11,793 bases of DNA, taken from Clostridia bacterium. GTDB taxonomy: Bacteria > Bacillota > Clostridia > Oscillospirales > CAG-272. The DNA lies in assembly GCA_017382555.1 (NCBI GenBank), contig JAFOAB010000121.1, positions 1 to 11,793 of the forward strand, read 5' to 3'. Within the stretch, counting starts at the first letter, position 1; each line of letters starts with the position of its first letter. The translations under genes were made by a program, and so were the position numbers. The notes under the pieces were generated by a model. It did not search any database. It saw only the letters and a list, made by a program, of their open reading frames with translations, and had not been told where the DNA came from. Of the stretch, positions 5,936 to 11,793 are shown in pieces.

Positions 5936-7411
5936 ATGGATATAAATATTTATAACGATATGGCAAAGCGTACGGGCGGCGAAATATTCGTTGGGGTGGT
6001 CGGACCCGTAAGAACCGGCAAATCGACCTTCATCAAGGGTGTTATGGAGCAAATAATGCTTCCGAATATTACGGACGAGTTTGACGCAAAGCGCGCAAGG
6101 GATGAAATGCCGCAATCGGCGGCAGGCAGAACCGTGATGACAGCAGAGCCGAAATTTATCCCGGATGAAGCCGTAAGCGTTACCCTTGCGGATGGGGCAA
6201 GCTTTAAAATGCGCATAGTTGATTGCGTTGGGTTTATTGTGGAAGGCGCGGGCGGTCTTTCCGAGGACGGACAGCCCCGCATGGTCAAAACACCGTGGAG
6301 CGAGCAGGAGATGAGCTTTGAGGAAGCGGCTATGATCGGCACTAAAAAGGTTATTGCGGATCACAGCACCGTCGCTGTTCTTGTAACGTGCGACGGTAGC
6401 TTTGGCGATATTCCGCGTGAAAATTACATATCAGCTGAGGAGCTTGCCGTGAAGGAATTGAAGGCGGAGGGTAAGCCCTTTTGTATAATCGTGAATTCCG
6501 CCGATCCTTCATCTGAGAAGGCAGAGGCACTTGCGCTTTCGCTTGAGGAAAGGTATTCTGCTCCCGTCGCGCTTATCGACTGTGCGCACGTGGACAGAGA
6601 GGATATAGATAATATCTTTATGATGATTCTTGATGAATTCCCAATTCGAGAGCTGAACGTGGATTTTCCCGGTTGGGTGAGTGCTTTGCCGCATAGCCAT
6701 CGTCTATTTTCGTCTTTCACGGGCACTGTACGTGCTTGTGCCGAGGAGATCGGTAATATGGGCGACGTAAAGACGATATTCGAAAAAGCGAAAATGAATC
6801 CCGACATAGGTGACGTGCAGATTTCGTCCCTTGATATGTCAAACGGAGTTGCGAGCGTTTACCTATCTCCGCAGGAGGATGCTTATTACAGCACGTTATC
6901 TGAGCTTACGGGTATTGAAGCACTCAATGAGGATAACCTTTTCACCGCGGTATGTGAGCTTGCGGAAATAAAGAGAAAATACGATAAGGTCAAGGAGGCG
7001 CTTGACGACGTAAACGAAAAGGGCTACGGCATCGTTATGCCCGATATTTCAGATCTTGTGCTTGAGGAGCCCGAAATCGTTCGCCAATCCGGTGGATACG
7101 GTGTAAGGCTTCGCGCTTCTGCACGCTCCGTTCATATGATAAAGGCGAATATTGAAACCGAAATAAATCCGATAGTCGGTACGGAACAGCAATCCGAGGA
7201 GCTTATCTCTTATCTCACACGCGAGTTTGAGGAAAATCCCACGATGATCTGGAGCACCGATCTTCTCGGTAAAAGCTTAAACGAGCTTGTAAACGAGGGG
7301 CTTCGCTCCAAGCTGCAGAATATGCCGGATGAAAGCCGCACCAAGCTTTCCGAAACGCTTGAGAAGATCATCAACGAGGGTAGCGGCGGACTTATTTGCA
7401 TAATTTTATAA
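5936..7411 (+). CDS. spoIVA: Stage IV sporulation protein A, spore-coat basement ATPase
   Basis: SpoIVA is made in the mother cell, hydrolyses ATP and polymerises around the forespore surface, where it anchors the coat and supports cortex formation. The 491-aa length is almost that of the Bacillus protein (492). Seen: Walker A GPVRTGKST (23-31, catalytic-site Lys29); IVDCVG with Walker B-type Asp96; the conserved TPWSEQE segment that follows; and the strongly conserved C-terminus INEGSGGLICIIL, the region that in Bacillus meets SpoVM at the membrane. AAAGGGGGT, 7 nt before the ATG, supports the start. The gene has its own sigma-E-like promoter and stands alone between the CDF operon and a terminator. 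It shows no truncation or missing motif. Its presence strongly suggests the host forms endospores. Confidence 0.98.
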   Translation: MDINIYNDMAKRTGGEIFVGVVGPVRTGKSTFIKGVMEQIMLPNITDEFDAKRARDEMPQSAAGRTVMTAEPKFIPDEAVSVTLADGASFKMRIVDCVGFIVEGAGGLSEDGQPRMVKTPWSEQEMSFEEAAMIGTKKVIADHSTVAVLVTCDGSFGDIPRENYISAEELAVKELKAEGKPFCIIVNSADPSSEKAEALALSLEERYSAPVALIDCAHVDREDIDNIFMMILDEFPIRELNVDFPGWVSALPHSHRLFSSFTGTVRACAEEIGNMGDVKTIFEKAKMNPDIGDVQISSLDMSNGVASVYLSPQEDAYYSTLSELTGIEALNEDNLFTAVCELAEIKRKYDKVKEALDDVNEKGYGIVMPDISDLVLEEPEIVRQSGGYGVRLRASARSVHMIKANIETEINPIVGTEQQSEELISYLTREFEENPTMIWSTDLLGKSLNELVNEGLRSKLQNMPDESRTKLSETLEKIINEGSGGLICIIL

Positions 7412-7414
7412 CGT

Positions 7415-7440
7415 AAAAAAGCGGCATTTGCCGCTTTTTT
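7415..7440. terminator. Bidirectional rho-independent terminator
   Basis: AAAAAAGCGGCA (7415-7426), a TT loop, and TGCCGCTTTTTT (7429-7440) form a perfect palindrome with a GC-rich core and T runs on both strands. It starts 4 nt after the spoIVA stop and lies 3 nt beyond the stop of the leftward permease gene, so it can end both converging transcripts. Confidence 0.95.
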
Positions 7441-7442
7441 CG

Positions 7443-8267
7443 TTATCCCTTTACCGCACCTGCTATAACGCCTTTGATTATATACTTTTGGCTGATGAGA
7501 TAGAAAATAACTATCGGAATTATCGCAAGCACAAGCATAGCCATCAAGGCCCCCATATCTCGGCTTCCGTAGCCGCCTTGGAGGTACTGAACGGCTATGG
7601 GAATCGTTTTGTATTCGTTTCCAATAACGAGATAGGGAAGCAGATAATCGTTCCATATCCACATTGCGTTCAGTATACTTACGGTAATAGCGGTTGGTCT
7701 TAATATCGGAAAAATGACGGAAAAGAACGTTTTTATCGGCCCGCAACCGTCTATTGCAGCCGCTTCCTCAAGCTGTTTCGGAATGCTTTTTATAAAACCG
7801 CTAAACATAAATACTGAAAGACCTGCACCGAATCCAAGGTATAGCACGGTAATTCCGATCGGTGTTTCAAGCCCTAGGGTGTTTGCTGTTTTCGACATCG
7901 TAAACATCACCATTTGGAAGGGAACTGTCATCGAAATGATAAAGGAGTAGTATATGATCTTTGACAGCTTATCATCCTTGCGCGCCATATACCACGCCGC
8001 CATGGAGGAAAAGAGAAGAATTGCAAATACGGATACCACGGTTATAAAAAGGGACCTGAAAAACGCGCCGATAAAATCGGTCTTTTTTATTCCGTTAAGA
8101 TAGTTTGTTATTCCTGCAAACGTTTCCTTGCTCGGTAAAACAAACGGAGCATCGGTTATATAAAACTGTCCCTTGAACGAGTTCATCAGCACGATGAATA
8201 TTGGGGCGAGAAAAAGAACGGATAGGAATACAAGAAAAACGATGCAAGCGGTATTTCGCAGCTTCAT
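7443..8267 (-). CDS. Sugar ABC transporter permease, MalG/AraQ type
   Basis: A 274-aa inner-membrane subunit of a CUT1-type carbohydrate importer. About six membrane helices are visible (roughly residues 9-29, 69-94, 105-124, 137-159, 195-214 and 239-259). The cytoplasmic EAA loop, EEAAAIDG followed by the sequence to LRP (168-191), docks the ATPase. The C-terminus KYIIKGVIAGAVKG is typical of MalG-like permeases. The start overlaps the upstream permease stop by one base (TAATG on the minus strand), so the two are translationally coupled. It is the last gene of the operon: the hairpin at 7415-7440 follows directly, so no ATPase gene lies downstream. The transported sugar cannot be told from the sequence. 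Confidence 0.95.
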   Translation of the reverse strand: MKLRNTACIVFLVFLSVLFLAPIFIVLMNSFKGQFYITDAPFVLPSKETFAGITNYLNGIKKTDFIGAFFRSLFITVVSVFAILLFSSMAAWYMARKDDKLSKIIYYSFIISMTVPFQMVMFTMSKTANTLGLETPIGITVLYLGFGAGLSVFMFSGFIKSIPKQLEEAAAIDGCGPIKTFFSVIFPILRPTAITVSILNAMWIWNDYLLPYLVIGNEYKTIPIAVQYLQGGYGSRDMGALMAMLVLAIIPIVIFYLISQKYIIKGVIAGAVKG

Positions 8268-9106
8268 TATACGTCCCTCTCCCTTCTTTTTGTTAAATAG
8301 AGCTGTAGCAGTGCTATTGCCCCAAGAATCAGCGTGAAGATAACGGCCTTTGCTTGACCGACGCCCTCGCTTCCTACGCCTCCGTAAAAAGTGTTGTAAA
8401 TATCAAGGGCAAGCATAGCGGAGCGCCTGTTCGGGGCGCCTGCCGTTAGTGCAAGATTTTGGTCGAACAGCTTAAAGGTGTTTGTAAGGGTCAGAAACGT
8501 GCAAACCGTTATGCTTGGCATAACAAGAGGGAGCGTGATGTGTTTAAGCTCCATTGAGGCTGTTGCTCCGTCAATTGCCGCCGCTTCGCGCAGCTCGCCC
8601 GGGATGTTCTGCAGCCCTGCAACGTAAATTATCATCATATACCCGATAAGCTGCCAATTTGTGAGGACAAGCAGGCCGAGAAAACCGTATGCCTCGTAAA
8701 AGGTGATATCAACGCCGTAATAGCGTAATATTCCGTTTATTATTATCTGCCAAATATAGCCGAGTACAATGCCGCCGATGAGGTTCGGCATAAAAAACAC
8801 GGTACGAAAGAAATTGGTACCCTTAAATCCCCTTGTAAGCAAACGCGCAAGGAAAAAAGCGGCAAGATTTACGGTAATAACGGATGCAAGCGAAAAGAGC
8901 GCGGTATACCAAAGCGAATGGGTAAATGATTCACCGAAGGCTTCCTTATAATTTTCAAGACCTATAAAACGAGCGTCGGAAACGGTTGTGAAATCGCAAA
9001 AGGAAAGGTAAATTCCCATAACGAAAGGGACGGCAAATGAAATTATAAATGCCGCAAGTATCGGCAAAACAAAAATGGGGAAATATCGGGAAAACCTTTT
9101 GTACAT
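8267..9106 (-). CDS. Sugar ABC transporter permease, MalF/UgpA type
   Basis: A 279-aa partner permease that should form the membrane channel as a heterodimer with the MalG-type protein. Membrane helices are visible at about residues 10-35, 66-90, 104-123, 142-164, 198-215 and 253-271. The EAA loop begins REAAAIDGATAS (173-184) and runs to LVMP (194-197). The segment FFRTVFFMPNLIGGIVLGYIW is characteristic of MalF-like subunits. It begins 3 nt after the binding-protein stop, behind a modest ribosome-binding site (AAAGGCGAG), and ends in the TAATG overlap with the next permease. It lacks the long periplasmic loop of E. coli MalF, as is usual in Gram-positives. Confidence 0.95.
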   Translation of the reverse strand: MYKRFSRYFPIFVLPILAAFIISFAVPFVMGIYLSFCDFTTVSDARFIGLENYKEAFGESFTHSLWYTALFSLASVITVNLAAFFLARLLTRGFKGTNFFRTVFFMPNLIGGIVLGYIWQIIINGILRYYGVDITFYEAYGFLGLLVLTNWQLIGYMMIIYVAGLQNIPGELREAAAIDGATASMELKHITLPLVMPSITVCTFLTLTNTFKLFDQNLALTAGAPNRRSAMLALDIYNTFYGGVGSEGVGQAKAVIFTLILGAIALLQLYLTKRRERDV

Positions 9107-9109
9107 CGT

Positions 9110-10450
9110 TTATCTCGCCTTTGCAGTTTCTTCCTTCCAGCGTGTTTTTACCGTATTTACAACGTCCTCCCACGTTATACTGCCTTGTGCATATCTCAAA
9201 AGCGCAGAACCGAAATCGTTTTTAAAGCTTGTTCCGGGGAAGGCGACAAAGTGCCACGGAACGCTGACCTTCTCGGTGTCAGAAAGCCATCTGTTAATTT
9301 CCTTTGCAAGCGGGTCGCTCGGTGTTTCGTCTGCGTTAAATGTGTTGAATGGGGTTAAGAACTCAAGCTGTTCGGTAACGAATTTCTTTCCGTCGGTTGA
9401 AGAATAGAGCCAGTAAAGAAAATCGGCCGCTCTTTTCTGATCCTCCTCGCTTGCGTTTTTGTTGATGCAGATATAATTTTCCGTACCAATGCAAAGGCCC
9501 ATATCGCTATCATCCGAGCCTCCGTTATAAAGCGGGAGAAAACGTACGTCGGATTCCTTAACGGTATTGCCGCTTACGTCCTTTATCTGTGCCCACGCCC
9601 AGTTACCGTTTTGTATCATCGCGCATTGTCCGAGTGCAAATTCCGCCATAGAATCGGAAACTGATTTGGAGCCGAGCAGGCTTCTTTCCGTTACGGAGTT
9701 ATTGATATAAAGGTCAAAAAGATTCTTCATTTTAACGTTGTGCGTGAATTTAAATTCTTCAACACCCGTACCCACGTTGTAGTTTTGCTCTTTTGCTTCG
9801 AGATAAAAGGGGATGTTTGCAAGATGCGTCTGCCATCTCCAATCCTCTCCGCTCAGAAGGGAAGTGGAGCCGAAAACACCCTTGATGCTCAGCTCGTCAA
9901 GGTGAAGCGTCATATCCTCAACGACAGTTCTGAGCGAGTAAAAATCAGTTATTTCTTCAAAGGAATTAATTTCCGTTTGTCTGTTAGTAAGGGCAAAATA
10001 CTCGTCAAACTTCGAAAGGTTGCAAATAATACCGTAAGCCTCGATAACGTAGGGGATTCCGTATACCTTGCCGTCCTCGCCCTTAATTGCAAGGGTCTTG
10101 TCGGATAAGATGGAGTAAAGCTGTGTGTCGGTAAGATCTGCACAGTAGTTCTTCCACGTTTCGTAACCGATGGGGCCGTTTATCTGGAAAATGGTCGGGG
10201 CATCCTTTTTTGCTATCTCGCTTTTCAGGGTCTGCTCGTAGGTGTTTGCGGCGGCTGTGGAAAACTTGACCTTAATGCCTGTAATTGCCTCATAGGTTTT
10301 CGAGATCTCCTCATATTTTTCCGCAATCTCTGGCTTGAAGTTTAAAAAGTATATTTCATTATCGGACTTTTTGCCGCAGGAAGTAAATATAAGCATTGTC
10401 GATACAGCAATTGCCGAAAGAAGGATGAAAGATATAAATCTCTTTTTCAT
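9110..10450 (-). CDS. Extracellular sugar-binding lipoprotein of the ABC transporter (family 1)
   Basis: A 446-aa substrate-binding protein that catches the ligand outside the cell and delivers it to the two permeases. Seen: a basic start (MKKR), a hydrophobic signal (about 5-22) and the lipobox FTSC with lipidation Cys25, followed by a charged spacer. Typical family-1 features follow: PTIFQINGP, DGKVYGIPYVIEAYGIICN, a middle segment with MAEFALGQCAMIQNGNWAW, and the NKNASEEDQKRAADFLYWL helix, which resembles the region in maltose- and oligosaccharide-binding proteins. AAGGAG about 10 nt upstream supports the start. It is first in the operon, transcribed from the extended -10 promoter at 10513-10521. 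No sugar-cleaving enzyme or regulator is next to it, so the ligand is unknown. Confidence 0.95.
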   Translation of the reverse strand: MKKRFISFILLSAIAVSTMLIFTSCGKKSDNEIYFLNFKPEIAEKYEEISKTYEAITGIKVKFSTAAANTYEQTLKSEIAKKDAPTIFQINGPIGYETWKNYCADLTDTQLYSILSDKTLAIKGEDGKVYGIPYVIEAYGIICNLSKFDEYFALTNRQTEINSFEEITDFYSLRTVVEDMTLHLDELSIKGVFGSTSLLSGEDWRWQTHLANIPFYLEAKEQNYNVGTGVEEFKFTHNVKMKNLFDLYINNSVTERSLLGSKSVSDSMAEFALGQCAMIQNGNWAWAQIKDVSGNTVKESDVRFLPLYNGGSDDSDMGLCIGTENYICINKNASEEDQKRAADFLYWLYSSTDGKKFVTEQLEFLTPFNTFNADETPSDPLAKEINRWLSDTEKVSVPWHFVAFPGTSFKNDFGSALLRYAQGSITWEDVVNTVKTRWKEETAKAR

Positions 10451-10512
10451 AATTACGCTCTCCTTTTCTTTGTAATTAATATGCCTATATATCGTTTCAT
10501 TACGCTTGTAAA

Positions 10513-10521
10513 ATTATACCA
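10513..10521 (-). promoter_or_regulatory. Extended -10 promoter of the sugar transporter operon
   Basis: On the minus strand the sequence TGGTATAAT is a perfect -10 (10513-10518) with an upstream TG. The predicted start is near 10506, giving a leader of about 55 nt to the ATG at 10450. The -35 region is weak (TTTTGT at 17 nt, or TTGTAA at 15 nt), as expected for an extended -10 promoter. No clear catabolite-repression (cre) site was recognised. Confidence 0.65.
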
Positions 10522-10547
10522 ATAACGATTTATTTACAAAATTTTCA

Positions 10548-10577
10548 TTGAAATTTACTCTAACGTTATGGTACAAT
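10548..10577 (+). promoter_or_regulatory. Sigma-A-type promoter of the SanA/YdcF-like gene
   Basis: -35 TTGAAA (10548-10553), an 18-nt spacer, and -10 TACAAT (10572-10577) with an extended TG. The predicted start is near 10584, only about 14 nt before the ATG at 10598. The strong ribosome-binding site AAAGGAGGTG therefore lies almost at the 5' end of the message. Confidence 0.65.
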
Positions 10578-10597
10578 TTTCAAAAAGGAGGTGCGGT

Positions 10598-11293
10598 ATG
10601 CTGAGGGCGACAAGGAAAAGAAGAGCTAAAAGATTTTTCGGAACATTTTTCGCATTTGCTTTTATATTGTGCTTTGCTTGCGGTATTGCCGCGCTTTGCA
10701 TAAATAAGGTAGTGTTAGATGCGGCTGCCGATAATATAATTACGACTTCGGAGGCAGAGCTTTACGATGGCGTTGACTGCATCGTTGTGCTCGGTTGTCT
10801 CGTGCGCGATAACGGCTCACCGAGCGACATGCTTTACGATCGAATCCGAATGGGTGTTGAGCTTTACAGCGGTGGCGCCGCGCCGAAGATAATAATGAGC
10901 GGAGACCACGGACGTACTGATTATGATGAGGTCGATGCGATGAAAAAGACGGCAATTGAAATGGGCGTGCCGTCCGAGGATATATTTAAGGATCACGCAG
11001 GCTTTTCCACCTATGAGAGCATATATAGGGCAAAGGAGATATTCGGTGCCGATAAGATCATCATCGTTTCGCAGGAATATCATCTTTATCGCGCGCTCTA
11101 TATCGCAAAAAGCCTTGGAATAGAAGCCTACGGCGTGCCGAGCGACTACAGAACTTATTACGGACAAATCTCCCGTGAACTGAGAGAGATACTTGCAAGA
11201 AATAAGGACGTTCTTTCCTGTCTGTTTAAGGTGAAGCCGACGTATCTTGGAGAAAGCATTTCGCTTGATGCTAACGGAGAAGTTACAGAATGA
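10598..11293 (+). CDS. SanA/YdcF-like (DUF218) membrane protein
   Basis: A 231-aa protein with a very basic N-terminus (MLRATRKRRAKR), one membrane segment (about 13-36) and an external DUF218 domain (about 58-200). Family signatures seen: CIVVLGCLVRDNGSPSDML (61-79), MSGDHG (100-105), the DHAGFSTYES block (132-141) and SQEYHLYRALYIA (158-170). SanA of E. coli affects vancomycin exclusion at high temperature; the biochemical role of the family is not settled, though an envelope function is likely. An in-frame ATG at 10568 would add ten residues, but it lies inside the predicted promoter. The ATG at 10598 has AAAGGAGGTG with ideal spacing. It diverges from the sugar operon, and the following lipoprotein gene starts 36 nt later on the same strand with no terminator visible. 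Confidence 0.92.
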   Translation: MLRATRKRRAKRFFGTFFAFAFILCFACGIAALCINKVVLDAAADNIITTSEAELYDGVDCIVVLGCLVRDNGSPSDMLYDRIRMGVELYSGGAAPKIIMSGDHGRTDYDEVDAMKKTAIEMGVPSEDIFKDHAGFSTYESIYRAKEIFGADKIIIVSQEYHLYRALYIAKSLGIEAYGVPSDYRTYYGQISRELREILARNKDVLSCLFKVKPTYLGESISLDANGEVTE

Positions 11294-11329
11294 TATTAAT
11301 CCGAGGTGTATTTTCTTAATGAGGTACAT

Positions 11330-11793
11330 ATGAATAACTTACTGCGTTTATTATCCGGCATAATATCAGCTACTTTGTGTTGTGCATTTTTTGCAGCTTG
11401 CTCAAAAACTGTAATTTATCCGGTAACCGAGGTTTCAACGGAGATTACGTTGACTGTTGAATCGGTCACATCAGCAGTTTCCTATGCTCCGGTTGAGGAA
11501 TTAAATACCGAGGTAGTTGTTAGTGCGGATGCAACTGTAAAAACTGAAGCTCCTACAACGACCGAAGCCGTTACCGCAACCGAAGCTCCTACCACAATGA
11601 ATGGCGAAGCGGTTACGGAGTCCGTTGTTAAAACGTTTGGTCCGTTTGAATACGTGATAGAGACGGATGACACCGTAACGATCACGAAATATATCGGTGC
11701 CGAGGAAAACGTTTCGATTCCTTCGCACATTGACAACAAACCCGTTACAAAGATCGGAAGCAACGCGTTCGGATGCCCGTTAACGATAAAGGG
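11330..11793 (+). CDS. BspA-like leucine-rich-repeat lipoprotein (5' part only)
   Basis: The first 154 codons are present; the gene runs off the window end. Seen: a signal peptide (residues 1-23) with lipobox FAAC (Cys24), a long low-complexity linker rich in Thr, Val, Glu and Ala (about 27-100) that includes three 6-residue repeats, then the start of an LRR_5/BspA-type domain (about 104 onward) with the pattern IPSHIDNKPVTKIGSNAF. Such proteins are surface-exposed and often mediate adhesion or protein contacts; what this one binds is unknown. GAGGT (11321-11325) lies only 4 nt before the ATG, so initiation may be modest. It may be cotranscribed with the SanA/YdcF-like gene. Confidence 0.85.
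   Translation, partial: MNNLLRLLSGIISATLCCAFFAACSKTVIYPVTEVSTEITLTVESVTSAVSYAPVEELNTEVVVSADATVKTEAPTTTEAVTATEAPTTMNGEAVTESVVKTFGPFEYVIETDDTVTITKYIGAEENVSIPSHIDNKPVTKIGSNAFGCPLTIK
11543..11596 (+). repeat. Three tandem 18-bp coding repeats (TEAPTT type)
   Basis: Three consecutive 18-bp units encode TEAPTT, TEAVTA and TEAPTT in the linker of the lipoprotein. The outer two units differ at only a few, mostly silent, bases. Such repeats can change copy number by slippage and lengthen or shorten the stalk. Confidence 0.75.

Noticed and set aside
10480..10505. Possible catabolite-repression (cre) site in the sugar operon leader, near ATATCGTTTCATTA
   Set aside because: The bases do not fit the TGWAANCGNTNWCA consensus in either orientation.
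10561..10568. Perfect 8-bp palindrome TAACGTTA between the -35 and -10 boxes, considered as an operator
   Set aside because: It is too short to be significant in AT-rich intergenic DNA, and half of it is explained by the shared CGTTAT promoter sequence.
11482..11763. Antisense frame rich in Val, Ala, Ser and Thr opposite the lipoprotein
   Set aside because: Its composition is the mirror of the repetitive Thr/Glu/Val coding sequence on the plus strand, which has a signal peptide and an LRR domain.

Overview
The window comes from an endospore-forming, low-to-mid-GC Firmicute, most likely a Clostridia-class, gut-type anaerobe. The anchors are a near-canonical spoIVA, a dimeric-type glycyl-tRNA synthetase, an LCP-family envelope protein, Gram-positive ribosome-binding sites and lipoproteins, and a BspA-like leucine-rich-repeat lipoprotein. 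Gene density is high. No tRNA, rRNA, CRISPR array, insertion sequence or phage gene was found, and no stretch over 300 bases lacks a gene.

Layout. Bases 1-1228 are read leftwards: a degenerate LCP protein followed by the 5' end of glyS. From 1439 to 5876 a tight rightward four-gene operon follows one strong sigma-A-type promoter (1381-1409): a MutS-like ATPase without mismatch-recognition domains, an Lrp/AsnC regulator, a class I/II aminotransferase (the last two resemble the AlaR-AlaT alanine-synthesis pair of Bacillus), and a CDF metal transporter, probably for manganese. Next is spoIVA (5936-7411), with its own sigma-E-like promoter inside a long hairpin. A bidirectional terminator (7415-7440) separates it from a leftward sugar ABC transporter operon (binding lipoprotein, two permeases, no ATPase; 10450 down to 7443). 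A divergent promoter region (10451-10597) separates that operon from a rightward SanA/YdcF-like membrane protein and a truncated LRR lipoprotein that runs off the window end.

How the parts work together. The mutS-like/lrp/aminotransferase/CDF cluster looks like one transcription unit linking amino-acid nitrogen metabolism with metal export and an ATPase of unknown role. The sugar operon must borrow an ATPase encoded elsewhere, as many CUT1 importers do. The spoIVA leader is the most interesting non-coding structure. Read-through RNA from the upstream operon would fold a perfect 12-bp stem (extendable to about 17 bp) that terminates transcription or hides the spoIVA ribosome-binding site. A transcript started at the sigma-E-like promoter lacks the left arm and would be free to be translated. 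No wholly new multi-gene system could be demonstrated from the sequence alone.
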